Part shown: positions 11,182-19,703 of the stretch, piece by piece
How positions within the stretch are numbered: position 1 is the stretch's first letter
How the letters are laid out: each line of letters begins with the position of its first letter
NCBI RefSeq assembly: GCF_001584335.1
Contig: NZ_LSBB01000019.1
Span: 62,001-126,000, forward strand
DNA length: 64,000 bases
Source of the DNA: Bacillus atrophaeus
GTDB taxonomy: Bacteria; Bacillota; Bacilli; Bacillales; Bacillaceae
Reading direction: 5' to 3'
Notes under the pieces: model-generated
What the model saw: only the letters and a program-made list of their open reading frames with translations
What the model was told of the DNA's origin: nothing
The model's database searches: none
Made by a program: the position numbers and the translations under genes

Positions 11182-11996
11182 AAGAGAATCCCCTCCTCAG
11201 CCAATTTGTTCAGATCCTTTATAGATTCCAGCACAAAATCAGGCTCATAAAGTCGCGCTTCTCCAGGTTTGCTTGAGCCTGTAAGAACTAAAGCGCTTCT
11301 CATTCCGTACAATTTTCCCATCGCAATATCTGATTCGATGCTGTCTCCGATGATCATACATTCACCGGCAGTAAGCTGCATCGCATCACAAGCGGCTTCC
11401 GCCATCAGCCATGACGGCTTCCCGACAACAAGCTCTGTTTTTGCCTGAGCGGAAGCTTCAATTGCGCCAATCATGCCAGCAACATCAATTGCATTGCCGT
11501 CTTCTCTGGGAAAATAACGATCTTTGTTGGTGGCGATGATCCGCGCACCAGAGGCGGCCGCTTGAAAAGCTTGATTCAAATCTTGATAGGTAAGCGATTC
11601 ATGAAGAGAGATGATGAGCCAATCCGCTGCCTTAGGTTCATTTGCCATTTGAATGCCGGCCGCATTCAGCTCGTCAATCAAGCCCTCTTCTCCAAGCACC
11701 CACACGGCTGAATCGCTGTAATGTTTTTTTAAAAACGCTGCTGTGACGCTTGAGGACAGCACGATTTCACTTTCCACTGCGTCAATCCCGGCTTCGAGCA
11801 ATTTTTTTCTGCACATGTTTCTGGAAATGTTTCCGCGATTACTTAAGAATACGACCTTCTTATTCATTCTCCGGAGCATACAAATCGCTTCTTTGGCTCC
11901 TTCGATCAGCTCATTTCCCCTGAAAATAGTTCCGTCTATATCAATAAGAAATCCGGACGGTGATACGAAGGCCTCATGACTGGCCATAATACGCAT
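11178..11996 (-). CDS. araL: HAD-superfamily sugar phosphatase AraL
   Basis: Promiscuous sugar-phosphate phosphatase of the NagD-like HAD subfamily, thought in B. subtilis to relieve accumulation of phosphorylated intermediates. Motif I is [11 protein letters not shown] near residue 18, motif II SNRGN near 52, the motif III Lys is in VVGKPSW, and motif IV is [11 protein letters not shown] use the ATG at 11996, inside the end of araD, giving 272 residues as in B. subtilis. The next ATG (MASH, 11987) is possible, and a frame from 12029 seems too long. The 23-base overlap with araD and the poor ribosome site imply low, coupled translation. Confidence 0.88.
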   Translation of the reverse strand: MRIMASHEAFVSPSGFLIDIDGTIFRGNELIEGAKEAICMLRRMNKKVVFLSNRGNISRNMCRKKLLEAGIDAVESEIVLSSSVTAAFLKKHYSDSAVWVLGEEGLIDELNAAGIQMANEPKAADWLIISLHESLTYQDLNQAFQAAASGARIIATNKDRYFPREDGNAIDVAGMIGAIEASAQAKTELVVGKPSWLMAEAACDAMQLTAGECMIIGDSIESDIAMGKLYGMRSALVLTGSSKPGEARLYEPDFVLESIKDLNKLAEEGILL

Positions 11997-12663
11997 TCGC
12001 TCCGTGTTTCCGATAAAAGTGCTTCTCATGCAGCACTGTATTAATCGGGCTGATATTCTGATTCAGCATGATTGAATGAAAAGCCATTTCGGCAACCGTT
12101 TCTAGCACGACGGCATTGTGAAGGGCATTAAGTGCGTCTGTCCCCCAGCAGAATGGGCCATGATTATTGACCAGAACACCGGGTACCTGCTCATACTTTT
12201 GGTTTTTGAACGTTTCGGCGATGACTTTGCCGGTATTATGCTCATAATCTTTCACAATTTCTTCGTCATACATTTCCCTCGTACAGGGAATCGCGCTGTC
12301 GAAGTAATCTGCATGTGTCGTTCCGAGAGCAGGGATATCTCTTCCGGATTGAGCCCAGCTGGTCGCCCAATGTGAATGTGTGTGAACGATGCCGCCAATA
12401 TTCGGAAACGCTTTATATAAGTATAGGTGGGTCGGGGTGTCAGAGGACGGCTTTAACGAGCCTTCTATGATTTCCCCGTCCAAATTGAGAACCACTAAAT
12501 CATCAGCTGTTAACTCGCTGTATTCAACCCCGCTCGGTTTAATCACAATTCTTTCATTTTCTCGGTCTATTCCGCTTACATTCCCCCACGTAAAGGTCAC
12601 AAGCCGATGCTCCTGGAGCTTTAGATTAGCGGTCAGCACTTCTTTTTTTAACGTTTCAAGCAT
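11974..12663 (-). CDS. araD: L-ribulose-5-phosphate 4-epimerase AraD
   Basis: Converts L-ribulose-5-phosphate to D-xylulose-5-phosphate, the last step of arabinose entry into the pentose phosphate pathway. The 229-residue class II aldolase/epimerase fold shows TWGNVSG near the N-terminus, the zinc ligands in [10 protein letters not shown] (near residue 95), and [10 protein letters not shown] near 170. The start at 12663 has AAAAGGGGGAT upstream; the longer frame from 12702 lacks support. Its first codons overlap the araB end by eight bases. Confidence 0.94.
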   Translation of the reverse strand: MLETLKKEVLTANLKLQEHRLVTFTWGNVSGIDRENERIVIKPSGVEYSELTADDLVVLNLDGEIIEGSLKPSSDTPTHLYLYKAFPNIGGIVHTHSHWATSWAQSGRDIPALGTTHADYFDSAIPCTREMYDEEIVKDYEHNTGKVIAETFKNQKYEQVPGVLVNNHGPFCWGTDALNALHNAVVLETVAEMAFHSIMLNQNISPINTVLHEKHFYRKHGANAYYGQS

Positions 12664-14359
12664 GGTCATCCCCCTTTTGATTTCTTTTAGCGAGAGAGGC
12701 AAAATGGCCGTTCTTTAACGTTTTAAGTCGCTTCATCACATGATTTTCTTTTCCGAAATATTGAACCAATTCTTTATATTCCGCGTACAAGGTATCATAT
12801 ATTTCGGCATGCTCAGCGTTAGGTTTATAGAAATGGTCTTTCAATTTGCCCATATGCGCAGCTGCCTCTGTGATGCTTTCGCAGCCCCCGTTTTCTTTCC
12901 CGGCAGCAAGCGCGCCGAATATCGCAGATCCTAACGCCGGCGCTTGCGGGGAGCCAGACAATTTAATTTCCATATTGGTGACATCCGCATAAATTTGCAT
13001 AATAAATGGATTTTTCTCGGCAATTCCTCCTGCGGCGTAAAGCTCTTCAATCGGTACACCGTTTTCTCTGAAGGTTTCGATAATCATTCGCGTGCCGTAC
13101 GCTGTCGCTTCAACCAAAGCCCTGTAGATGTCTTCCGGCTTCGTCAAGAGTGTCATGCCAAGCAGCATCCCCGTTAAATCAGCATCAACTAAGGTTGAGC
13201 GATTTCCGTTCCACCAGTCAAGCGCAAGCAGACCGCTTTCTCCCGGCTTTTGAAGATCGGCTTTTTGACTCAGCAGCTCGTGAATGCCTGTATGTTTCTC
13301 CTTTGCTTCTTTCTTGTAATCTTCCGGTACATGATGGTTCACAAACCATTCAAAATGGTCGCCTACACAAGATTGACCGGCCTCGTATCCTGCGTATCCG
13401 GGGAGAATTCCGTTATCTACCACTCCGCACATGCCCGGAACAATATTCACTTTTTCACCGAGCAGCACATGGCATGTCGATGTTCCCATAATCATCAGCA
13501 TCTTTTTAGGCTCTGTGATGCCGACTGCAGGAACAGATACATGGGCGTCCACATTGGCGACCGCAACAGCCGTGCCCGGAAGAAGCCCGGTCAGCTGCGC
13601 CATTTTTTCCGTTAGCCCGCCCGCTTTTTCTCCTACTGAATAAACAGAACCGCTTAATTTATCTTCTGTAATCGTTTTCATTAAAGGGTGTAAAGCATTA
13701 AAGAATTCAGCGGACGGATATCCTGTTTTCTCACTCCATATCGCTTTATACCCTGCTGTACAATTGCTTCGTTTCAATGAACCGCACAACTGATACACAA
13801 TCCAATCGGCTGCTTCGATGATCCGGTCGGCCGCATGATAAATATGCGGAGCTTCTTCGGCAATCTGCATGATCTTAGGAATCATCCACTCAGAAGAAAT
13901 CTTTCCACCATATCTTTGTAAGAAAGGCTCTCCATTTTCCGCTGCTATGGCATTGAGACGGTCCGCGTATTTTTGAGCCGCATGGTGCTTCCACAGCTTT
14001 ACATAGCTGTGCGGCTCCGCTTCGAACTCCGGCTGCATACATAGCGGCTCTCCATAACGGTCTATTGGCAAAATGGTGCAGGCCGTAAAATCGATGCCGA
14101 TGCCGATGACGTCCTCAGGCTGAATCCCCGTCTGTTCAAGAAGTGACGGAATTGTTGTCTCCAATACTTCAAGGTAATCGCCCGGATACTGAAGCGCCCA
14201 ATCACGCGGGAGCTTTTCCCCGGTCTTCGGCAAAGCCGTATCAATCACGCCGTGCTTGTATTCCTTAACAGCGGCTGCCAGCTCTTCGCCTGTTTTGACA
14301 TTTACCAGCACCGCTCTTCCCGATAATGTACCAAAGTCCACACCTATCGTATATGTCAT
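12656..14359 (-). CDS. araB: L-ribulokinase AraB
   Basis: Phosphorylates L-ribulose with ATP. The 567-residue FGGY-family kinase has the N-terminal phosphate-binding [13 protein letters not shown], the [13 protein letters not shown]-site motif near residue 290, and [19 protein letters not shown] near 440, characteristic of ribulokinases. The C-terminus is slightly longer than the 560 residues remembered for B. subtilis and overlaps araD. It lies 11 bases after araA. In B. subtilis a cre inside araB gives roadblock control; I did not locate one here. Confidence 0.94.
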   Translation of the reverse strand: MTYTIGVDFGTLSGRAVLVNVKTGEELAAAVKEYKHGVIDTALPKTGEKLPRDWALQYPGDYLEVLETTIPSLLEQTGIQPEDVIGIGIDFTACTILPIDRYGEPLCMQPEFEAEPHSYVKLWKHHAAQKYADRLNAIAAENGEPFLQRYGGKISSEWMIPKIMQIAEEAPHIYHAADRIIEAADWIVYQLCGSLKRSNCTAGYKAIWSEKTGYPSAEFFNALHPLMKTITEDKLSGSVYSVGEKAGGLTEKMAQLTGLLPGTAVAVANVDAHVSVPAVGITEPKKMLMIMGTSTCHVLLGEKVNIVPGMCGVVDNGILPGYAGYEAGQSCVGDHFEWFVNHHVPEDYKKEAKEKHTGIHELLSQKADLQKPGESGLLALDWWNGNRSTLVDADLTGMLLGMTLLTKPEDIYRALVEATAYGTRMIIETFRENGVPIEELYAAGGIAEKNPFIMQIYADVTNMEIKLSGSPQAPALGSAIFGALAAGKENGGCESITEAAAHMGKLKDHFYKPNAEHAEIYDTLYAEYKELVQYFGKENHVMKRLKTLKNGHFASLAKRNQKGDDHA

Positions 14360-14370
14360 ACATGTCCCCC

Positions 14371-15867
14371 CTATCTTTGAAGCCGGTAAAGCGCCTCATT
14401 CCATTTCAGTTCATTTTTCAGCTGATGAATTGAAGTATCATGAGAAATCAGAATACTTTCAATACCGGCCATTTCAGCCCAGTCCATCATTTGATCGGCT
14501 GTCAGTTGATATGATAAACACGTGTGATGCGCACCTCCCGCCAAAATCCAAGCCTCAGCAGCCGTTTTTAGTGAAGGTTCAGGCTTCCACAAAACACGTG
14601 CGACCGGAAGATACGGCATTTCTTTTTCAACTTCCTGCCCGTTTACTTCATTCAGCACCAGACGAAAGCGCCCGCCGATATCAATCAGGCTCGCTTGTAT
14701 TGCTGTGCCGCCTATTCCGTTAAACACCAGCCGAGCCGGATCTTCTTTATCTCCTATAGACAAGGGATGAACCTCTATTTTCGGCTTATCAAGCGCGACA
14801 GTTGGACAAACCTCAAGCATATGCGATCCCAGAATCATTTCCTTCCCCGGTTCAAAGTGATACGTATAATCTTCCATGAAGGATGTCTTTTTCCCATCTG
14901 CCATGATTTTCATCATCCGCACGAGCGCCGCCGTTTTCCAGTCTCCTTCACCAGCAAACCCGTATCCTTTGCCCATCAAACGCTGAACGGCCAAGCCCGG
15001 AAGCTGTTTCATTCCGTGGAGCACTTCAAATGAAGTTGTAAATGCGGTATACCCGCCTTTTTCAAGGAAAGAGCTTAAGCCCAGTTCAATTTTGGCCTGT
15101 TCCTTAATGGATGCGATCTTCGATTCGTCTTGTTTCGTTTCCTCACTGATGTCATAAAGCCTGTCATATTCATTGAAAAGCGCCTCGATTTCGTCCTCCG
15201 TAATACCATTCATGACATCAACGAGGTCGCCTATGCCGTAGCCGTCAACCTGCCAGCCGAATTGAATATGCGCGCCGACCTTATCTCCGTCCGTTACAGC
15301 TACATGACGCATGTTATCCCCGAAACGGGCAACCTTTATATTCCGGCTTTCGTTTAATGCAGCCGCCGTATTCATCCACTGAGACATATCGTGTTTCACT
15401 TCTTCGTCATCCCAATAGCCGACGACGACTTTTCGGATTTGCCCCATTCTTGAATTCATATAGCCATATTCCCGGTCGCCATGGGCGGATTGATTGATAT
15501 TCATAAAATCCATGTCAATCGATTCCCATGGAATATCCCGGTGATATTGAGTGTGCAGATGCATAAGCGGTTTTCGGTAAGACGTAAGACCTTCTATCCA
15601 CATTTTAGCCGGAGAAAATGTGTGCATCCAAGTGATGATTCCGGCGCAATTCTCATTGAACTCCGCTTCCCTTAACAACTGTCTGACAGTCTGAGACGAG
15701 GTCACCACAGGCTTATGCTTAATCGTATATCTTGAAGACAGGGCACTAAGCCCTTCACAAATCGCTTTTGCATGTTCATCAACAATTTGTAATGTTTCCT
15801 CCCCATATAAATGCTGACTTCCCGTTACAAACCAAAATTCATACTCCTTCGTCGGCAGCACATTCAT
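14371..15867 (-). CDS. araA: L-arabinose isomerase AraA
   Basis: Isomerises L-arabinose to L-ribulose, the first cytoplasmic step. The 498-residue protein keeps the AraA signatures: [13 protein letters not shown] at the N-terminus, [13 protein letters not shown] near 95, the metal-site glutamate in [10 protein letters not shown] and histidines in GSHMLEVCP and HHTCLS. I choose the ATG at 15867, preceded by GAGAGGGG; the open frame extends 40 codons further without homology. It is the first gene of the ara operon and lies behind the promoter and AraR/cre elements at 15886-15997. Confidence 0.95.
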   Translation of the reverse strand: MNVLPTKEYEFWFVTGSQHLYGEETLQIVDEHAKAICEGLSALSSRYTIKHKPVVTSSQTVRQLLREAEFNENCAGIITWMHTFSPAKMWIEGLTSYRKPLMHLHTQYHRDIPWESIDMDFMNINQSAHGDREYGYMNSRMGQIRKVVVGYWDDEEVKHDMSQWMNTAAALNESRNIKVARFGDNMRHVAVTDGDKVGAHIQFGWQVDGYGIGDLVDVMNGITEDEIEALFNEYDRLYDISEETKQDESKIASIKEQAKIELGLSSFLEKGGYTAFTTSFEVLHGMKQLPGLAVQRLMGKGYGFAGEGDWKTAALVRMMKIMADGKKTSFMEDYTYHFEPGKEMILGSHMLEVCPTVALDKPKIEVHPLSIGDKEDPARLVFNGIGGTAIQASLIDIGGRFRLVLNEVNGQEVEKEMPYLPVARVLWKPEPSLKTAAEAWILAGGAHHTCLSYQLTADQMMDWAEMAGIESILISHDTSIHQLKNELKWNEALYRLQR

Positions 15868-15885
15868 TTCCCCTCTCTTTTCAAA

Positions 15886-15900
15886 ATAAAGCGGTTTCAT
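15886..15900 (-). promoter_or_regulatory. cre (CcpA site) in the araA leader
   Basis: ATGAAACCGCTTTAT on the minus strand matches the cre consensus WTGNAANCGNWNNCW at all but one fixed position. It lies between the araA promoter and start codon, where B. subtilis also has a functional ara cre. Confidence 0.7.
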
Positions 15901-15908
15901 TTTTATCA

Positions 15909-15965
15909 AAAAGTACGGATCAATAATCAATAAATTAATATATAAAATAATTCGTACGAACAAAT
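15909..15965 (-). promoter_or_regulatory. Two AraR operators in front of araA
   Basis: A strong AraR-like box (ATTTGTTCGTACGAATT on the minus strand, 15949-15965) overlaps the expected start of transcription. A weaker one (ATTGATCCGTACTTTT) lies at 15909-15924. Their centres are 41 bp apart, about four helical turns, as expected for cooperative AraR looping. Confidence 0.7.
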
Positions 15966-15967
15966 TC

Positions 15968-15997
15968 ATTATATTAATAAGGTACATTTACTGTCAA
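15968..15997 (-). promoter_or_regulatory. SigA promoter of the ara operon
   Basis: TTGACA (15992-15997) and TATAAT (15968-15973) on the minus strand are both perfect and separated by 18 bp, directly upstream of the AraR box. The rest of the 322-bp gap between araA and the lactonase gene holds the AraR boxes, the cre and the lactonase terminator. Confidence 0.85.
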
Positions 15998-16083
15998 TCA
16001 TTTTTGTATTCTTTTTTAATAAAAGCATCAGAGTTTCAGAGCGTTGCAGGTTAGAAGTAACACGTATCAGCCATAAACACCAC

Positions 16084-16135
16084 AAAAAAACGCCCAGCTG
16101 CCAATTTCACATATTGAATCGGCAGCTAAGCGTTT
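16084..16135 (-). terminator. Terminator of the lactonase cassette
   Basis: On the minus strand AAACGC-TT-AGCTGCC pairs with GGCAGCT-GG-GCGTTT across an 18-base loop, with one 2x2 internal mismatch, and is followed by a T-run. It lies about 55 bases beyond the lactonase stop, separating the cassette from the ara promoter. Confidence 0.8.
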
Positions 16136-16189
16136 AGATTGGAAGCACTCAGTTTTCTAGCGCTTGAAGCCAAACACGATGATTCTCTT

Positions 16190-16948
16190 TTATAGAAAGT
16201 CAGGAAAAACCTTTGCTTCGCGCGCCTGAACACGGTCATGCCCAAAGAAAACCTTTGACGGCTGGACTTTTTCGATAAGCCCTTTCATTCGTTTTATAGA
16301 TCTGACAGTCGATTCAGAATCATAGGATAAGAATGGAACGCCATTGTCAAAATTCTCTCTTGTATAAGCTACATCAATAGTCAGCAATATGGGGCCTGAA
16401 TGTTCTGTTGTGACGAGAACCGATTGGTGGCCCGGCGAATGTCCTGGCGTAGAGAAAATTTGAACGCCGGGCGCCACTTCGCGGTCACCTTCAATTATTT
16501 GGTACTGTAAGTCTGGCAATCTGCATTCTTCGGGTGAATAATCATCATTTCCCATAGCGGCATCAAATTCGGCTTGCTGAATGAAAATAGGCGTTTTGGG
16601 AAAATGTCCGTTTCCTCCTGCATGGTCGAGGTGTAAGTGTGAGCTGATCACCGCTTGAATATCACCTGCATGATAACCGGCAGACTTTAAAATATTCACT
16701 ATTTTATCGTTTGCCGTCATTTTCGGAACAACCCGGCCTTCTCTTTTTGTTCCTTTGAAATACTCAGGATTGTTGACAAAAGCATCGGGCATTCCTGTAT
16801 CAATTAAAATGGGCCCGTCAGTTGTTTCCAACAAAAAAGACCAAACCGGCATTTCGAGTAATCGGCCTGGCGCAAGGTTTTTGTTGACAGCTGACTGATC
16901 AAGATAACAGGAGCCGGCAGGCAAAAAATAAAGCTTTTTGACAGTCAT
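16190..16948 (-). CDS. aiiA: AiiA-type N-acyl-homoserine lactone lactonase
   Basis: A metallo-beta-lactamase-fold lactonase expected to open the ring of N-acyl-homoserine lactones and so quench quorum sensing by Gram-negative neighbours. The 252-residue protein aligns from its first residues (MTVKKLYFLPAG) with AiiA of the B. cereus group as I remember it. It keeps every dinuclear zinc ligand: His104, His106, Asp108 and His109 in SHLHLDHAGG, His170 in STPGHSPGH, Asp192 in LTIDVAY and His237 in FFGHD. The catalytic Tyr195 is also kept. It lacks a signal peptide, so it acts on imported or diffusing lactones. It is the last gene of a TetR-controlled cassette. Substrate range cannot be read from sequence; other lactones are possible. 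Confidence 0.85.
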   Translation of the reverse strand: MTVKKLYFLPAGSCYLDQSAVNKNLAPGRLLEMPVWSFLLETTDGPILIDTGMPDAFVNNPEYFKGTKREGRVVPKMTANDKIVNILKSAGYHAGDIQAVISSHLHLDHAGGNGHFPKTPIFIQQAEFDAAMGNDDYSPEECRLPDLQYQIIEGDREVAPGVQIFSTPGHSPGHQSVLVTTEHSGPILLTIDVAYTRENFDNGVPFLSYDSESTVRSIKRMKGLIEKVQPSKVFFGHDRVQAREAKVFPDFL

Positions 16949-17031
16949 TCATATCATCCTTTTATTCAATAAAATGTAATACTGTATCAAAACGAGTGAA
17001 GTATTCTTCTTTTCCACGGCATATTCGTTAT

Positions 17032-17229
17032 TCATTTGTTTTTATAGCGCGCTTCTTTAAACGTCGGAGGCAGAATCGGTTCAATACCTTCTAAGTCCAG
17101 TTCCTTCAAACTTTGAAGAGAAGATATAAAGTGCTTGAACGCCTCTTCAGCTGTGTCCGTTTCTTTATTGTCTCTGCCATTGTTCAAGTCGGCGTTTGTT
17201 AAAGATGAATTCCCTTGCTTTTGTCCCAT
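17032..17229 (-). CDS. Small GatC-like protein next to the amidase
   Basis: A 65-residue protein with no clear family assignment. The N-terminal third is polar and probably disordered. Residues 27-60 (EEAFKHFISSLQSLKELDLE, then GIEPILPP) resemble the helix and LDxEGxEP segment of GatC, the small subunit that wraps around the GatA amidase in tRNA amidotransferase. Lying 41 bases after a GatA-like amidase gene, it may be an accessory or stabilising subunit of that enzyme, similar in idea to AtzG with AtzE. The start at 17229 is preceded by a very strong AGAGGGGGAT; a longer frame from 17265 has none. The partner role is inference. Confidence 0.65.
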   Translation of the reverse strand: MGQKQGNSSLTNADLNNGRDNKETDTAEEAFKHFISSLQSLKELDLEGIEPILPPTFKEARYKNK

Positions 17230-17270
17230 TGATTTATCCCCCTCTAATGTTAAGCAGTTCATCATTCTTC

Positions 17271-18677
17271 TTATTTTATTGATAACTCCGGATGCTTCTT
17301 ATGCCAATCAGTGTTTAACTCATAGGCGTAACCGATGCCGAGCACAGTTGCCTCGTCAAAAGGGCGGCCGATTAGCTGCAGATTAATTGGCAGACCTGAA
17401 GGTGAAAAACCGCACGGCATTGATAAGCTGGGGAGGCCGGTTAGATTAGTCGGCGCGGCAAAATGAGTTAGACGTAGTGACTTTTCGTAAAGTTCGTCAT
17501 CGTCTGCCCGCGGTGCAGTCAGCGGCATTGCCGGAGTCAATAAAACATCGATTCCGGTCAAAGCTTTTAGAAAATCATCTGTAAGCAGATGGCGGGCCCG
17601 CTGTGCTCGTAAGTATGCGGAAGCCGGAACATACCTGCCATTTTCAAGCATCATTTTTACGTCCGTTCCATAATCTTCCGGGTGTTTATCGAGCCATTGC
17701 TCATGAGCTGAAAACATTTCTCCTAACATGATGGCCATCGTCGCACCTTGAGCATGCTTCATAAGCTGCATACTGACTTCAACAATTTCTGCTCCCATTT
17801 CCCGGAATTTATTAATTGCCGCCTGCATAGCAGTTTCCACCTCCGGGTCCAGATTGTCGTAATAATAGTTCGCCGGCAGACCAATCTTCACTCCCTTAAG
17901 ACCATCGGAATACATCCGAATACCGGGCGGAGGCAAATCAACCGTTGATTCATCTTTTGGATCGAAACCAGACATCACATCCAGACACAAAGATGCGTCT
18001 AACACACTGCGGGTCAGCGGACCGGCATGATCCAGCGACCAGGCCATAGGAATGATTCCGTATCGGCTGACACGACCATATGTCGGCTTCATGCCGACAA
18101 CTCCGCAGCATGCAGCAGGAATACGGATTGAACCGCCCGTATCTGATCCTGTTCCTAAATAAGCCATTCCTGCCGCTACAGCAGAACCTGATCCTCCGCT
18201 TGAACCGCCCGGAACCACATCGGGATTCCAAGGGTTAAGGCAAGGACCAAAATATTCGCTGTTAGTCGTCATTCCTGCCGCGAATTCGTGCGTCTGCACT
18301 TTCCCGAGTAAGACGGTCCCTGCATCCGCCAGTTTGGCTGCAACGGTTGAATCATAATCGGGAACAAAATCCTTTAAAATTTTTGAACTTGCCGTCGTCC
18401 GTATCCCCTTTGTGTAATAAAGGTCCTTATGCACGATCGGGATACCATGCAAAGGCCCTTTATACCTTCCCTGCATGATATCTTTTTCAGCCTGTTTTGC
18501 CTGTTCCGCTGCCAGCTCAGCGGTTTGAGAGACAAATGCGTTTAGCTTAGGGTTGAAGCGTTCAATCCGCTTCAGCATCAGATCTGCAATTTCTACTGGT
18601 GACACTTCACGTTCCTGAATTTTCTCTGCCATTTCATGAATCGCGGCAAAGGAAAGTTGAGAATTCAATGTTCTCAT
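17271..18677 (-). CDS. Amidase-signature (GatA-like) hydrolase
   Basis: Serine amidase of the amidase-signature family, hydrolysing an amide bond in an unknown substrate. The Ser-cisSer-Lys triad is complete: Lys84 in IVHKDLYY, the cis-serine in GGSSGGSGSAVAAG (159-160) and the nucleophile Ser183 in GSDTGGSIRIP. The 468-residue length is typical. It is not the tRNA amidotransferase subunit, since gatCAB is a separate operon in Bacillus. Within the cassette it is the first gene behind a TetR-operator promoter and is followed by the GatC-like protein and the AHL lactonase, so N-acyl-homoserines or acyl amides are reasonable guesses at substrate. The start has TGGGGGG upstream. Confidence 0.85.
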   Translation of the reverse strand: MRTLNSQLSFAAIHEMAEKIQEREVSPVEIADLMLKRIERFNPKLNAFVSQTAELAAEQAKQAEKDIMQGRYKGPLHGIPIVHKDLYYTKGIRTTASSKILKDFVPDYDSTVAAKLADAGTVLLGKVQTHEFAAGMTTNSEYFGPCLNPWNPDVVPGGSSGGSGSAVAAGMAYLGTGSDTGGSIRIPAACCGVVGMKPTYGRVSRYGIIPMAWSLDHAGPLTRSVLDASLCLDVMSGFDPKDESTVDLPPPGIRMYSDGLKGVKIGLPANYYYDNLDPEVETAMQAAINKFREMGAEIVEVSMQLMKHAQGATMAIMLGEMFSAHEQWLDKHPEDYGTDVKMMLENGRYVPASAYLRAQRARHLLTDDFLKALTGIDVLLTPAMPLTAPRADDDELYEKSLRLTHFAAPTNLTGLPSLSMPCGFSPSGLPINLQLIGRPFDEATVLGIGYAYELNTDWHKKHPELSIK

Positions 18678-18721
18678 TTAGATCGGCCCCCCATATTTGT
18701 TTACTATGTACATTCCTCATT

Positions 18722-18769
18722 CGGACAAAATGTCCGTTTTAAACGAATAAAAAACGGACATTTTGTCCG
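18722..18769 (-). promoter_or_regulatory. Two perfect TetR-type operators before the amidase gene
   Basis: CGGACAAAATGTCCG (18722-18736) and its exact reverse complement (18755-18769) are 15-bp near-palindromes with centres 33 bp apart, about three helical turns. They lie just downstream of the amidase promoter, so bound repressor would block initiation or elongation. Confidence 0.75.
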
Positions 18770-18780
18770 GTTTCGATTAC

Positions 18781-18810
18781 ATTATAATGGAAACAATGTC
18801 CGTTCGTCAA
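18781..18810 (-). promoter_or_regulatory. SigA promoter of the amidase-lactonase operon
   Basis: TTGACG (18805-18810) and TATAAT (18781-18786) on the minus strand are 18 bp apart. The spacer contains CGGACATTGTTTCC, a degenerate third copy of the operator seen downstream. Confidence 0.75.
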
Positions 18811-18863
18811 TCAATTAATTTTCACAAAGAATGATTCAGAACTATAAAAGTGATAAATCAGCA

Positions 18864-18906
18864 TGATCCCTTTAAACAGCATCTTTGCTATCATCAAAAG
18901 GGATCA
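18864..18906 (-). terminator. Hairpin after the tetR gene
   Basis: A 10-bp stem (TGATCCCTTT with its complement) encloses a smaller AGCA/TGCT hairpin, starting 14 bases past the TetR stop. No T-tract follows, so read-through into the amidase gene is possible. Confidence 0.4.
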
Positions 18907-18919
18907 TCAAGGCTGCCGA

Positions 18920-19513
18920 TCAATTTTTCAATCCATCTATAAAAATCCGCTGCAATCCTTGCAAAATTTGTTCAGTGGAGAATCCCTGATCTTTCAGATG
19001 AAAATCAATATTAAAAAGTGTAGCCAGCAGTGTTTCAACCGTATAGGGAACATCTACGGCAGAAGCTTCTCCCGTATCAACAGCCTCCTGCAACAGCCTT
19101 CTGCATGTAATACGCATCCATTGGTAGAGCGGTGATTGAAATGGACGATATCCTGATGATGCCCGGCTTACGGAGCAAAGCCAAGGTACCCGCTTCTCAA
19201 GAAAAGCAATAAATTTCATTATCACTTGATATAAACGCTCTAAAGCTGTTTCTTCTGAAGTCTGATCAAGATAGGAATCTATTTCTTCAAAGAGGGGCTG
19301 ACACTCTTCACGCACGACTTCTATACAAATGTCACCCTTTTCTGTGTAGCGCCGGTATAAGGTCGCCTGTCCGACCCCTGCCATTTTTGCAATCTGGTGC
19401 ATGTTAACTGTCTCAACACCATGTTCGATGAAAAGCTCTTTTGCCGACTCCAAAATTCTTCTGCGGTTTATCTCCTCTCTTGGAAGTTTTAAAGATGTAG
19501 GTTTTTTTTCCAT
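18920..19513 (-). CDS. TetR-family transcriptional regulator
   Basis: A 197-residue TetR/AcrR-type repressor. The N-terminal DNA-binding region (residues about 13-60) shows NRRRILESAKELFIEHGVET and MHQIAKMAGVGQATLYRRY, the standard helix-turn-helix. The larger C-terminal part would bind a small-molecule ligand. I place the start at the ATG at 19513 (MEKKPTS), with GAGGAGAG upstream. A longer frame to 19564 would cover the promoter and operator, which speaks against it. GGACA/TGTCC palindromes in its own promoter and before the amidase gene suggest that it represses both. The ligand is unknown; an acyl-homoserine lactone or its breakdown product is a testable guess. Confidence 0.88.
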   Translation of the reverse strand: MEKKPTSLKLPREEINRRRILESAKELFIEHGVETVNMHQIAKMAGVGQATLYRRYTEKGDICIEVVREECQPLFEEIDSYLDQTSEETALERLYQVIMKFIAFLEKRVPWLCSVSRASSGYRPFQSPLYQWMRITCRRLLQEAVDTGEASAVDVPYTVETLLATLFNIDFHLKDQGFSTEQILQGLQRIFIDGLKN

Positions 19514-19541
19514 TAAACATTCTCTCCTCACAACACAACTC

Positions 19542-19591
19542 GGACAAATTGTCCATTTCAACATTATGAATGATTTTGCCGGCTAAGGCAA
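19542..19591 (-). promoter_or_regulatory. tetR promoter with operator
   Basis: TTGCCT (19586-19591) and CATAAT (19563-19568) are 17 bp apart on the minus strand. The palindrome GGACAAATTGTCC (19542-19554) covers the expected transcription start and matches the amidase operators, indicating autoregulation. Confidence 0.65.
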
Positions 19592-19630
19592 ATACCACAG
19601 AAGATCATCCACATTCTACACTTAAAATAA

Positions 19631-19689
19631 GAAAAAGCCCTTTTATAAAAAAGAGCTTACTACGGAATAAACCTATTGTGAAAGGGCTT
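19631..19689 (-). terminator. Terminator of abnA
   Basis: On the minus strand AAGCCCTTT (19689-19681) pairs with AAAGGGCTT (19643-19635), followed by TTTTC. The large loop holds a further weak stem. It begins 15 bases after the abnA stop. Confidence 0.65.
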
Positions 19690-19703
19690 CGCGGCGTGTA
19701 TTT

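Noticed and set aside
13150..13643. Several overlapping plus-strand open frames inside araB
   Set aside because: They oppose a clear, full-length kinase gene and have no ribosome sites or family motifs.
19514..19564. Longer TetR protein starting at 19564
   Set aside because: The extension would lie over the operator and likely transcription start and has no ribosome site, whereas GAGGAGAG precedes the ATG at 19513.
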